This document shows positions 21,734-31,190 of a DNA stretch of 64,000 nt, in pieces; the first letter of the stretch is position 1; the number at the start of each line of letters is the position of its first letter. Below the pieces are notes generated by a model. The model was not told the DNA's origin, made no database searches, and was given only the letters and a program-made list of their open reading frames with translations. A program made the position numbers and the translations under genes. Source of the stretch: Pseudoscleropodium purum (taxonomy: Eukaryota; Streptophyta; Bryopsida; Hypnales; Brachytheciaceae); NCBI GenBank assembly GCA_963969395.1, contig OZ017799.1:21640501-21704500 (forward strand), read 5' to 3'.

Positions 21734-22013
21734 GTGTAAGAAGTCCAGTGTTGATCACGCGTCCATCAATGACGCGCACCTCCCGGGGAACTGCTTTGGC
21801 GGTGATGGTGGCTCCGCTGGATGCAGCAAAAGTTGGGTGGACAAATATGCCAGTGGCTCCAGAGTCGACCATGAGGGTCGCCGAGTGGCCATTGACAAAA
21901 CCCACCAACGTCAAATGAGTACCGGGGTCAATGGTGGCGCGGAGATATAGCGGCTCTGCTACCGAAATTGGGGTGTCAAGTAGCGCCTGTTTGTAGTTTA
22001 TGGAATTCATCAT
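21657..22013 (-). pseudogene. Gypsy pol: aspartic protease
   Basis: The frame has TLMVDSGATGIFVHPTFA, the DSGA catalytic motif of retropepsins, with the usual flanking beta strands (LVGFVNGHSA before, GGHAETLTAV after). It lies in a different frame from gag, as expected if gag ends at the stop at 22046, though decay could also explain this. The C-terminal part of the protease is truncated by the internal deletion before reverse transcriptase. Confidence 0.8.
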
Positions 22014-22045
22014 ATGGTGCAGGCCTGGGTACTGAACGGAGAGCG

Positions 22046-23101
22046 TCAGTCCCGGGCTGCTTCTTTTCCCGAATCAGTAAATTCTGCATCTTCAGTAGCC
22101 GAAAATGATAGAGGTCTGGAGGGGTTCGTCGGGCACCTGACACGGGTATGGCCTGGTTGTCCACAACCCCAACATCGCCCTTGCCATTGGTACTCCAGTC
22201 GCTCCGCCGGTGTTTTTGCCATGGCCGTTGACTTGCGAGGGACGGTAGCAAGCGCATCGAGCTCCATCGGTACCGGGTTGATTGTCGGTGGAAGGCTTGG
22301 AAACCGAAGAGTAGGGAAATTCACGGACACGGGAGCTCGACTAGTCTGTTGTCGCATAGCCCAAAGTTGTTCATCAATCCTCGAGGCCCTCGCCATCCAC
22401 CCCTGAAGCGTTGAGGGTGGCTCATCTGATGCTGCTATTGAGTGAAGGATATCGTTCTTTAGGCCCTAGCGGAACGTCGAAATAAGGGACTCTTCACACC
22501 AATTTACCTGTGCCGCAAGCTCGTTGAATGCGGCTATGTAAGACGTCACCCCTGCCGTTTGTCGTAGCTCATGTAGGCGATCTTGAGCGTTTCCCTTCCG
22601 ATCAATTTCGCCAAATATCGACACCACCCCTGCGCGAAAAGCATCATAAGAAACTAGTAATGGGTGACTACATCCTTCGTCAAGTGCCTATAGGATGGGC
22701 ATAGCCCACCCCTGCGCCAACCTGATCATGTATGATAAGGCACAGCTGACTTTTTGTCGCTCCGTCTTGTAGCCTTCCAGGTCTACATCAAATTGTAAAC
22801 GGAGTTGAGCCAACCAGCGATACACGTCCCCGCCTTTTTTGCCTGCAAATTCCTTGGGACGTGCTATTTTTGTAGCCTTCTTGGTGTGGTCATTCGTATC
22901 AGATGGTAACGCGGTTGGTATCGGTACTAACGTCGAGTTTGAATGTGAGGTATGACTTGTCGTCTCTTGCTGCCGGTATTCCTGAATGATGAGAGGGATA
23001 GCAACGTGGAGCCCATTCTGAATCTGTTGTTGAATAAACATAGCCCAATCTACTCCACCGGCGACCGTGGGATCCCCAACGGGGTTCTCCTCATGCTCCA
23101 T
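22046..23101 (-). pseudogene. Gypsy gag with zinc knuckle
   Basis: Starting MEHEENPVGD at 23101, the frame includes IARPKEFAGKKGGDVYRWL and FRAGVVSIFGEIDRKGNAQDRL (retrotransposon gag core), then a CCHC zinc knuckle CWGCGQPGHTRVRC. Stops at 22688 and 22466 are both TAG. At 22466 the usual residue is Gln (FR-x-GL), so CAG to TAG is likely. The protein would package element RNA. Confidence 0.85.
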
Positions 23102-23498
23102 GGAACTGAAACCCTCTCAGACAGGCCAGTTGGCACTGCAGTGGTACTGCAGGGCAGGGTGGCATGACAAAGAACCCGGCGGCGAAGGTACTGGGCAGTG
23201 GTGGTGGCAGCGCCCGAAACCCTAGCATCGCTCCCTGTCCGCCCCGCGCCAACCCCCTCGTAGTCTAGTCCCACCGCGCTGGTTGAGCGGCACCGCGCCT
23301 CGGCTTGTGTCCCTCTCTGTCTTCCCCCACGTCACCTCTGCCGCCACTGCTCCGTTCTCCCTGTGCTCTCAATCTTGAGTCGCCGTAGGTTTTGCATTGT
23401 GCTTTTTCACTCGCTCGCCCCGTGCTTCGCAGGCAGCGGCATCTGGTGCTTCCCTACCCATCATTTTCCTTCGTCGGCTCGCCTTGTTCGCCGCCAGG
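23102..23498. other. GC-richer part of the gypsy leader
   Basis: No gene on the element's strand. On the plus strand it is pyrimidine-rich, like the promoter/leader of a ribosomal protein gene, and directly precedes the eS7-like codons. Confidence 0.35.
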
Positions 23499-23645
23499 TC
23501 CTTCACCGCGCGCAGGAAGATCCAGAAGGAGGAAGGGCAGGAGCCCGATGAGTTCAAGGAGTCCGTCGCCCAGGCCCTATTCGACCTGGAGTCGACCAAC
23601 ACCGAACTCAAGAGCGAACTTCGCGACCTTGGTTTAGGTTTCTGA
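23499..23645 (+). pseudogene. Fragment of cytosolic ribosomal protein eS7 gene captured in the gypsy leader
   Basis: The plus-strand codons [20 protein letters not shown] followed by [20 protein letters not shown] match the N-terminus of eukaryotic 40S protein eS7 (RPS7), which begins with a Met-Phe/Tyr-(S/T)-A-(R/Q)-K-K-I-x-K motif and continues with VAQA-FDLENTN-ELK. Only about 48 codons are present; the initiating Met is replaced by Ser and the frame ends at a stop at 23643-23645. It lies antisense to the gypsy element. Capture of host sequence during reverse transcription or later insertion are both possible. Confidence 0.75.
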
Positions 23646-23981
23646 AGTTGCCCCCTCTGCAATCCTTTCCGCCACCAACAACAGCATTGTTGCAATGAAG
23701 TCGTCCAATGGTGAGAAATCTACGTCATAATCAGTTCCGTATTTTGCATCGAAATCGAAATCAACCTTCCGCTCGTCTGTGATTCTCTCCAGTTGCTCCT
23801 TGAACATGTGCAAATCTTCAATCCTCTCCGTTCCCCATATCATCGATTGTGCCAGCCCCACGTTTGAGTTGTCACTCCAATACTTGGAGAGCAGCCCTTC
23901 AGCCTCGCAGATGGTGGCACGCATCAACGCTGCTCGGAATTCACGCTGGAGATGAGAAATCTTCAGTCGGCGGCCTGGCAT
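23634..23981 (-). other. Unrecognised 115-residue minus-strand frame in the gypsy leader
   Basis: The frame starts MPGRRLKISHLQREF and is helical and charged (RIEDLHMFKEQLERITDERK), with an acidic middle (DFDFDAKYGTDYDVDF). It overlaps the end of the eS7 fragment on the other strand. No family is recognised. It could be an additional element gene or a second captured host fragment. Confidence 0.35.
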
Positions 23982-24333
23982 CGCAGGTTGCAGCAGCGGC
24001 TATTCCACTGGTTGCTGATTTACCCTTCTATTGAAGAAAACTCATAGCTTAATATTTATATCAGAGTTGTTTTTGGTTTTTTTTCCCTATTTAACCCCCT
24101 GTTGGCAGTATGCTCCATCTATATGGAACCCTGGTTTCTTCCAGGCTGTGAAACTCAAAAACTATCAATGGAATTCAATTATTGATTGTAATGTGTTTAA
24201 CATTTGCTCTCACTTGCTGAGACATCTTGTACTGGTGTGTTTAACATTTGCTCTCACTTGTTGAGACATCTTGTACTTGACTCCTTCCTACTTCAAAACC
24301 ACCCTAATTCCTCTAAGAATGTACACTACGTGG
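23982..24333. other. Gypsy leader next to the primer-binding site
   Basis: No gene. A 40-base direct repeat (GTGTTTAACATTTGCTCTCA...GAGACATCTTGTACT) occurs at about 24191-24235 and 24237-24280. Confidence 0.5.
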
Positions 24334-24342
24334 ACTGGACAT
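24334..24342 (-). promoter_or_regulatory. Putative self-priming primer-binding site
   Basis: Two bases inside the 5' LTR end, the minus strand reads ATGTCCAGT. This is exactly complementary to ACTGGACAT in the LTR at 24408-24416, at the expected transcription start. No match to the usual initiator-Met tRNA primer (TGGTATCAGAGC) is present. Confidence 0.6.
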
Positions 24343-24344
24343 AA

Positions 24345-24537
24345 TGTCAAGCAATGGCTAGAAAGTATACATTCCAAGACGAGGAACATGTGCATGTATT
24401 AAAGAGAATGTCCAGTGAGGGACAGAGCCCCCCCACTGGCCATTAAATAGGAAGAAGAGAGCAGTTGACAGTTGATTAAATTGTTAACTGTCTAACTACC
24501 CCTGATCCTATGCTTAGTTCGACGCCTAGTCCTAACA
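24345..24537 (-). repeat. 5' LTR of the gypsy element (193 bp)
   Basis: It starts and ends TGTTAGG...TTGACA on the minus strand. A TATTTAA box lies at 24443-24449. The likely transcription start, ACTGGACAT, is 33 bases further on at 24416, giving U3 of about 121 bases and R-U5 of about 72. Confidence 0.92.
24443..24449 (-). promoter_or_regulatory. TATA box in the gypsy LTR
   Basis: Minus-strand TATTTAA in the 5' LTR, conserved in the 3' LTR near 3271-3279. The A of ACTGGACAT lies 33 bases downstream. Confidence 0.6.
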
Positions 24538-24870
24538 AAGAACTATCGACTGCACGCCGAGTACTTAAACCCACCGCCACTCCTTTTTTTCTCCCTCTCT
24601 ACTTATTGAACTTGATCAATGTATAGTTGAGAGAAAGAGTAGTGAGTTAGTGACCGAGATAGGAAGAGACGGAAGGAGTAGTACCGGATTAGGTTTGCAA
24701 GTTGTCGGTGATTCATGGTAGCAGCTATTGATCCGGCTACACGAAGATCTGGAGTTATAGCTTGGATGGTTTGTCCGGTTATCCCTTCCAATCCGGGTCA
24801 CCGAACATAGTTAGAAGAGGACCTCATGTGTATTGGGTGTGTCAGATTGTTAAATAGATCGTGGAGCATG

Positions 24871-25599
24871 AAGAACAAAGAAATGATTTAAGAACTCATT
24901 TATGGAGTTCCGAATCAATACGAGTTGATAGTGAGAGGTCAACTCGTAGCTTGAACGGAAGACATCTAGGCGGATGTCTATTCGTTTAAGAAGAATAGTC
25001 TTGGACTAGCCGGAAGAGTAGACAAGTATGTGACCGGAAAGTTTCAAAGTCAAGCCCACTTAAAGGAGGGATTTGCCATTAGTGACTGTAAAAATGAAAG
25101 GCATAGACGGGTATTGGATTTCTTTATTCCAATTTTGTATCTAGAAAAGTCTACCCACGTTATGGTCACGGTGGCGAACACCATTTTCGGGGCCTTTGAG
25201 AACTAGATTGTCCATTAGGGAAGAGTGATTCAGGGAGTCGTAGACAAGCTGGCAAAGCACGTAGACCGAGCAAAGTACAACCCTATGACGCCGTATCTAT
25301 TCCACCTCTATCACCACAAGGAAGTCTTGAGTGCCGGGGAGATGATTAATTACAACACTGGAGTCGAGATCTTGAAGTACAGCCTCACAGAAGAATTGGA
25401 GAAAGAAGAAAAAGAGTCAAAAGAAGAGGTGCTAAAATCCGAATCTGAGAAAGAGATGGAATTGGAAGATTTGCCTCCCAAGGTTTTACGGAAGCCCCAA
25501 ACTCGGTCATCAGCAAAGAATACGCTAGTGAAAGTTTCGATGAAGACTCTAGGCAGTCAAAGTAGGAGCAGTTTAAAGAAGACACGGCAAGATAGATAG
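24871..25599 (+). pseudogene. Decayed copy of the CCGG-element coiled-coil protein
   Basis: With stops ignored, the frame shows IYGVPNQYELIVRGQ, SDCKNERHRRVLDFFIPILY, TVANTIFGAFEN and MTPYLFHLYHHKEVL, which align block by block with the protein at 18262-19920 (VEDCLDDRHRRLLQFLVPVL, TLDNTIFGALSG, VCPYLFHLYRENQVL). At least four stops occur upstream of 25225. The open part 25225-25599 ends in a Glu/Lys-rich stretch in place of the acidic linker. Confidence 0.65.
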
Positions 25600-26614
25600 A
25601 GCGTAGGTAATTAAGTAGGATTTTTATTCAGAATGGGGATTCCAAGTGTGGATCTAGATTCTGGATCATACTAAGAGATTCAGGTCTTGTAGGAGTAGTT
25701 GAGCTGTGAACGTTCTAGATGTCCCAAGTTGTTCATTGGTTGGTTACCTTGATTTTTGGAATGCCTTTTTGGCTTTTTAGGCGTTGACTTTGGTTTTGGT
25801 TTTTGGTTTATAAGGGTGAGCAAGTTTGTTGCCCTCTCATTCCATCCTAGTAGTTATTTTATTGTATTTCATTTCCTTCTTCAAATTGAGTCACTTGGTG
25901 AACCTTCTGACTCCAATCTTGTATCCAGACTGTGTTGGTTTGTTGTTTAAGTGTGGAGATGTAAGAAGGACAGGTGAGGAGGAATCCAAATTTCGGATAA
26001 CTTGATTGGACTGAGGGTATACTATTATAATGATGTTAGATACGAGACAAGGGAGCTGTGCATGGTGCCTTTGAACTACCAGAACGGTAATCTGGTTTCT
26101 AGTGAAGAGTGATATAAGTGTAGATTCGGAATTAGAAACAATTCTATATGGAGATTAGCAACCGTCAGAGGAAACTCCCATTTACCGGAAGGCCTATCAA
26201 CCTTAAGATCCGTCTTACACCTAGAAAGTTTACCCCCCTTGTCAGTTCCGGGTGTCTGAGATTTGTCATTGTAGTAAAAAGGAGTGAATGCAGTCTTGAA
26301 TGACTTGCATTCCGGATTAGCCATTCAGAATGTTGTGAAGATTCGGATCTATGTTCTGCTCTACAACACCTTGAGTACTTGGATGTTTGTTGTTTATTTG
26401 TTTTTGTCTATATAGTGAATAGACAAGAGTATTGAAGTCTTTTCCCTTGAAAGATCAGTAGTAGACCCTCTGATGGTAAAATAGAGGAATGGAAAACCAG
26501 TTTGTTAAGGGGTGAAACCGGAAAACCGAGTGATAACGGATCCAAATTGGAATCCCGATAGGAATGATTCTGGAAAAGAGAGTGGAAGAGAATAGTCAGA
26601 AGAGGAAGAAACAA
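25600..26614. other. 3' noncoding part of the old CCGG element
   Basis: No credible gene; scattered CCGG/CGGAT words. Confidence 0.35.
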
Positions 26615-27120
26615 TCATCCGAATATTAGAGTTTGGGAAAGGCATCTAGAATTCCCTAGGACGATAACTTGTGTCATCTTACCACGTTTTCGTGTGTAAA
26701 GATACTTACACCTAGACTGCGTGTGCAACAACTCTTTAATATCTTCTATGAGTTCAACCATTTGATTGACGCTAATGTCCTCCACTATTTTTTTTCGCAA
26801 CTACTTGCCCTATTGTCTAAGCTTTAATTGATTGAAAAACTTTCACAACCTTGGCCTCAGCATACTGAACCATTCTAAAAATCACAAATGAGTATACAAT
26901 AAAAGAACTAAAGTTACTAGAATGCTAAAGTTACAAAATTGATTGAATATGCATATCACACTACGAAAAGTAATCTCCAAACCATTGTTTACATTCATGA
27001 GACCCATTCTTGTTCATTTTAAACATGTACAACAAGTAAATGTGCTTTTTCCCCTCGCCATACCACCCTATAACGTCAAGTTAAGCAAGAGTTCCGCTAA
27101 TATTCCAGGAATGCACATCC
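26615..27120. other. Transition region, possible tail of the unknown minus-strand gene
   Basis: A 61-residue minus-strand frame (26615-26800, helical, VELIEDIKELLH) may be a last exon of the decayed gene to the right. Evidence is only strand and position. Confidence 0.2.
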
Positions 27121-27466
27121 ATGATTTTCAGGGTTGACAGGACGGTCGGACGTCTGGACGTGAACATTGTGTCCGCAGCATCCGCTGACATTCGCGGACG
27201 CCGTCGGCCCCGTTCGCCTGTCCCCCCCGTCCACCCCGTCCACCCCGATACCCGTCCGCCCCGGTACGGCCGTCCGGTCGACACGCGGACTGATCTAGTC
27301 CACATCATCTGGGTGTCCGCCTCGGGCCATCCGCCCCGCCCATCCGCCTTCCGACGGCGGGAGGGACGCTGCGTCCGTTGGCGTCCATGAGGACGGACGT
27401 CCGGACGTCCGGGTTACGGACGCCTTTTTCAAGCAGACGTAGAGATTCGTCAACCCTGATGATTTT
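27121..27466. mobile_element. hAT-like MITE 1 (330 bp) with 8-bp duplication ATGATTTT
   Basis: CAGGGTTGACAGG at 27129 and TTCGTCAACCCTG ending at 27458 are inverted termini. ATGATTTT occurs at 27121-27128 and 27459-27466. The interior is GC-rich GTCCGCC/GGCGGAC-type sequence with no gene. Eight-base duplications and CAGGG-type ends are features of the hAT superfamily. Confidence 0.93.
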
Positions 27467-28396
27467 GAACAAGTATTTTTGTTCAAAACCTTGTTCAATT
27501 GCCTCTATCACCTCCACTTGTGCTTTAGCATTGATAAAGGATTCCCATTGATCATGCATCATCTTTGGGCAATTGCCAAGATCATTAGTCTTGTTGAAAT
27601 TTCTCGTTCACCCATCCAACCATTCCTTTCTTGCCCTAGTCGCCATGGCCTTGTCAACCCAAAGTTGTAATTCAGATCGACTAATTTGCCTTTCTATTGC
27701 AAATTCCACCCAATCAGCTTTGGTATGAAGAACATACTCGGGCTTCTTACTTGGAAGAAGATAACCAAGGTAATGGCACATGAGTTCATTCTTCATAATC
27801 CGGATCAACCTTTCTCTACTTCCATCTTCTAGTAGAGTCAATAGAAAAGGGCTAGGGCCTCATTTCTTAGACTTTGAATCCTTCACACAAATTTCGTGAT
27901 CAATGAGAAGACTTGTTAGATAGTTAATATCCTCTACAAGAAGTACATAGAGAGTTTTCAAAACAAACATAGTGAGGGGCTTCCGCATTTGTTTCGAAGG
28001 ATCTGCAAGTGCTCCTTCATATCCAAGAAGCTTGTACTGTAAGTAATTCGCTTCAATTTGTATCCATCTCTTCACATCAAGAACATTTTCAAGAAATAAT
28101 AGTGGGAATTTTGCATTGGATTTGTCATTATTCTTTACCGTCGTAAAAATGGTTGACATTAATGGAAAGAATTCCTGAAATTGCAAGAAACCAGAGTCAA
28201 CAATGAATTAGAAACAACGATTTATAAAAGAGATTGATTAGGAAAACAACTATTGATTTCCAACTATTGTCACAAAAGATGTAACTATCAAACACATCTA
28301 AAGGTAAATGAAATTGAAATAGAAATGAATTTAAGGCTACGTATAATAACATCAAACCTAACATTCTTTGACATGTTTAATAGTTAGTCGAGCATC

Positions 28397-28674
28397 CAAA
28401 AAATCAGGGTTGACAGGACGTCCGGACGCGGATGCTGTGTCCGCAGCGTCCGCCTGTCCCCCGTCCGCCCCGTCCGCCCGTCCGTCCGCCCGATTACGGC
28501 CGTCCGATCGACGTGCGGACTGATCTGGTCCACACGATCTGGGCGTCCGCCCCGTCCGTCCGCTTTCCGACGGCGGTCGGGACGCTGCGTCCTCTAGCGT
28601 CCGTGCATCCGGACATCCGAAAAACGGACGCTATTTTGGGGCGGACGTTGAAATTCGTCAACCCTGCAAAAAAT
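28397..28674. mobile_element. hAT-like MITE 2 (262 bp) with 8-bp duplication CAAAAAAT
   Basis: Element 28405-28666 starts CAGGGTTGACAGG and ends TTCGTCAACCCTG; CAAAAAAT flanks it at 28397-28404 and 28667-28674. Its right ~60 bases nearly match the right end of the 11.7-kb element (GGACGCTATTTTGGGGCGGA), so both are mobilised by the same machinery or share a recent ancestor. Confidence 0.94.
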
Positions 28675-30043
28675 TCATCTGGAGGACTCTAGTTGTTCTT
28701 CATAAACATGACATCCTACCCATCTGGTTTCAAGCAAGACAGATTATCAAATTAAAACAATACTTACAAGATAGGCTACCGAGTGTGCTTGGCCACTAAA
28801 GGCCAAATGTGGACTTTCCATATCCCTCCATTTAATTCTAGCATTCATTAGTTGCTTGGTGAAGCACTACTCTTTTTAATCACCTGCAACATTTTGATTC
28901 AAGGCTCAAGAAAAATACATAACTTTCGGAAATTGACTTTGCATTGCGAAGATCAGAATGATATCAAACATTGATGCTTCCTACAAATCACATTCCAAAA
29001 TCTCCTCCTTATTCACTAAGAATTTATATGCTTCCATTGTATATTGACCTCCAATAATGAAGTAGTGGGTATCCTTTCATATGGCGTCCACATTCAGGCA
29101 GGTGTTGTAATAACTTGCCACATCATCGGGGCCGTATGGCCTAGCTTTAATGAGAAGGACAGTAATGACTTTGGTCTGCAAGTGATAGTCCATCTCTAAG
29201 CGCACCTTATTTATCATTCTTGGCATTTTCATTGGCTCAATTTTGTGATATACTAATCAAGCTTGTAGAGCCATGTGTTGGTAATCAAAATGCACATGCA
29301 GCTTCACACCATTTGGATGAACAAACGGTTTCTTTCCCTATTTGTACATGCTATCAAACGTACTCTTGTATAATTCTTTCATGACATTCACTTGTCTGGG
29401 GCTCAGTTTCTTTATCTTTGCGTCATTCATATTGACACAATGACCAATCATAAGCTTCATGTCATCCTCTTCATTGTCCCCAAGTGCTCCCACCAAATTC
29501 TTACCTCTCTTCTTTTTCTTCTTTGGCGACATCGATGAACCTGCAATTGCTACTATCTCTTGGGATGGATTTGCATCATTTCAAGCCTCTTCGATGATAC
29601 CCCACTAAGTTTGCATTTGACATGGATTCCACTTCAGAGGATCATATTTGCTCATTAGTAATCCCTATTTAGTGCATGATTTGCAGAGACCTAAGTCTAG
29701 TAAACTATAATTAAGGACGAGTCCATATGTTTTCGCTCCTTTAAATCCAGTAATTTTCTCCTCCACTATGAGAAGCACTACGTTGTCATTTAATTCCTAC
29801 ATTTCTAAGATGTTGAAGCTAGTGTGCTAGTCTGATGTCCCAAGATCCACTAGAATTGGTACTATTCGAACTCATTTATCGTCATCCTCTTTCCATTGAA
29901 TCCCCCATTCTATCATTCTTGTCTTGCATCAAAAGACAACTCCAAGCTGGTGATCTCCATTGTACACAAATTTGTGAATCCACCCATCACAAAAAGGAAC
30001 AAGCTTTTCTAGAGAGAGGTCCTCAGGAGCCCATGTAATGTGT

Positions 30044-30635
30044 TCTTTACTGCACCACATCAACGACAAGTGTAAGAATTCCCTATTTCCATAGACAACT
30101 TCTAAAAATATTGGAGCTGGAGATCTCCAGCTGATAGAAGAGCATTAGATGTTATACACTCTTTTGATGAGGAAGGAGTATACTATGTATTCAAAGATTA
30201 CGTATGATCAAGAATACATATCTAAATATCTAATGTTCAGCAAGTCATTATGACAATAATCACTCTAAGGAGTCATTTAGCTAGAGATCTCCAAGTAATT
30301 AACAACATTAGGATTAATTTGAGATGAATCATTTTTTGGAAATCCCTAGCTGAGCAACAAAAACTTGTTCCAACTCTTCAAGCAGTTACAATAGTATCCT
30401 ACCATCTTCATCTACTTTAAACATTTCTACATTGAACGATTTGGTATGAAGGCTTTGATTTAGATAAAACATAGTTTACTATCTAGAGATCTCCAATGGT
30501 TCTAAGTTCATTTTGAAGTGAGAAGCATCTGGAATCACCAAATATACAGTAAAGGGTCTATTTTGCATGGTAATAGGTTCATTTTCTTCCTAATTTCTGA
30601 TGCCTTTATATAGTATAGGGTTTTTGAATATAAAA
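30044..30635. other. AT-rich stretch before the large hAT-like element
   Basis: No gene seen. Confidence 0.4.
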
Positions 30636-30643
30636 ACTCAAAC

Positions 30644-30789
30644 CAGGGTTGACACGACGTCCAGACGCGGACGATGTGTCCGTAGCGTTCGCTCACATTC
30701 GCGGTCCCGACGGACGTAGCGTCCGCCGGGACCGCCCCGTCCGCCCAAACGGCCCTATTTCTCCCGACCGCCCTATCCAAACTGCCCCG
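30644..30789. repeat. Left terminal GGCGGAC array of the giant element
   Basis: Starts with the 10-base terminal repeat CAGGGTTGAC, followed by GTCCGCC/GGACCGCCC-type words. hAT transposases are known to bind subterminal repeats; the words here are the obvious candidates. Confidence 0.75.
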
Positions 30790-31190
30790 CGGTCACTCCC
30801 TTAATCTTTAAACAATTAAATGTTAAATGAAGTGCAATGGTTCGCGATTTGTTATTAAAACAATGTCTCTCATAAGTTGAAAGATTATAAAGTTTGACCA
30901 CGAGTCCATGATAGTCTTGAAACTATGAAAAAATTCCAATTCATTTTCAAAAGGCAAACTAAAAAAATTTGTGACTTCAAATATATATATATACTATTTA
31001 AAAAATCAAGATCAACACAAATACAAACATAATCAATATGGGCAAAATGTATTCAATTTAATGTAGAATACCATACATTGTGCACATTTGGCTAATTGCA
31101 CATATAATTTTTTTCATTCCAACTCTATATTTCTAAACTAATTTTTAATGCCTATATAACCTATTCAACTACTACTTCTGCACTATCAAT
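30790..31190. other. AT-rich noncoding part next to the left terminus
   Basis: Contains (AT)n near 30980-30994. Identical as read, in inverse orientation, to 20808-21208. Confidence 0.6.

Larger units (their letters stand above)
3169..24542 (-). mobile_element. Ty3/gypsy chromovirus, nested and decayed, with 5-bp target duplication
   Basis: Two matching long terminal repeats (3174-3376 and 24345-24537) start TGTCA and end TAACA and are flanked by the identical 5-mer AAGAA at 3169-3173 and 24538-24542. Between them, on the minus strand, are gag with a zinc knuckle, aspartic protease, reverse transcriptase, RNase H, integrase and a C-terminal chromodomain, the order of Ty3/gypsy chromoviruses. 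The reverse transcriptase is interrupted between 5730 and 21420 by other elements, and about 165 bases that should encode its middle, with the YxDD catalytic motif, are absent from the window. At least five in-frame stops break gag and pol. It cannot be autonomous. Confidence 0.93.
24543..26650 (+). mobile_element. Right piece of the old CCGG-motif element
   Basis: Homologous to the young copy at 17087-20383 in coding part (24871-25599), in CCGG-rich leader (24680-24800) and in a 3' segment (near 26468). Orientation is opposite to the young copy. Right boundary is not defined. Confidence 0.55.
27067..30043 (-). pseudogene. Decayed multi-exon gene of unknown function, interrupted by two MITEs
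   Basis: On the minus strand one exon-like block runs 28186-27467 in a single frame broken by two TGA codons (near 27860 and 27608). It encodes LENVLDVKRWIQIEANYLQ, VEDINYLTSLLIDHE and QWESFINAKAQVEVIEAIEQ. After MITE 1 it ends KIMDVHSWNISGTLA and a stop. Upstream blocks at 29590-28990 and 30043-29835 show KLSPRQVNVMKELYKSTFD, FIIGGQYTMEAYKFLVNKEE and EKLVPFCDGWIHKFVYNGDH, with several stops. FIIGGQYTMEAY faintly resembles the DGQHR-type motif of ParB-like folds; that is tentative. MITE 1 sits inside coding sequence. Origin (host or transposon) is unclear. Confidence 0.45.
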
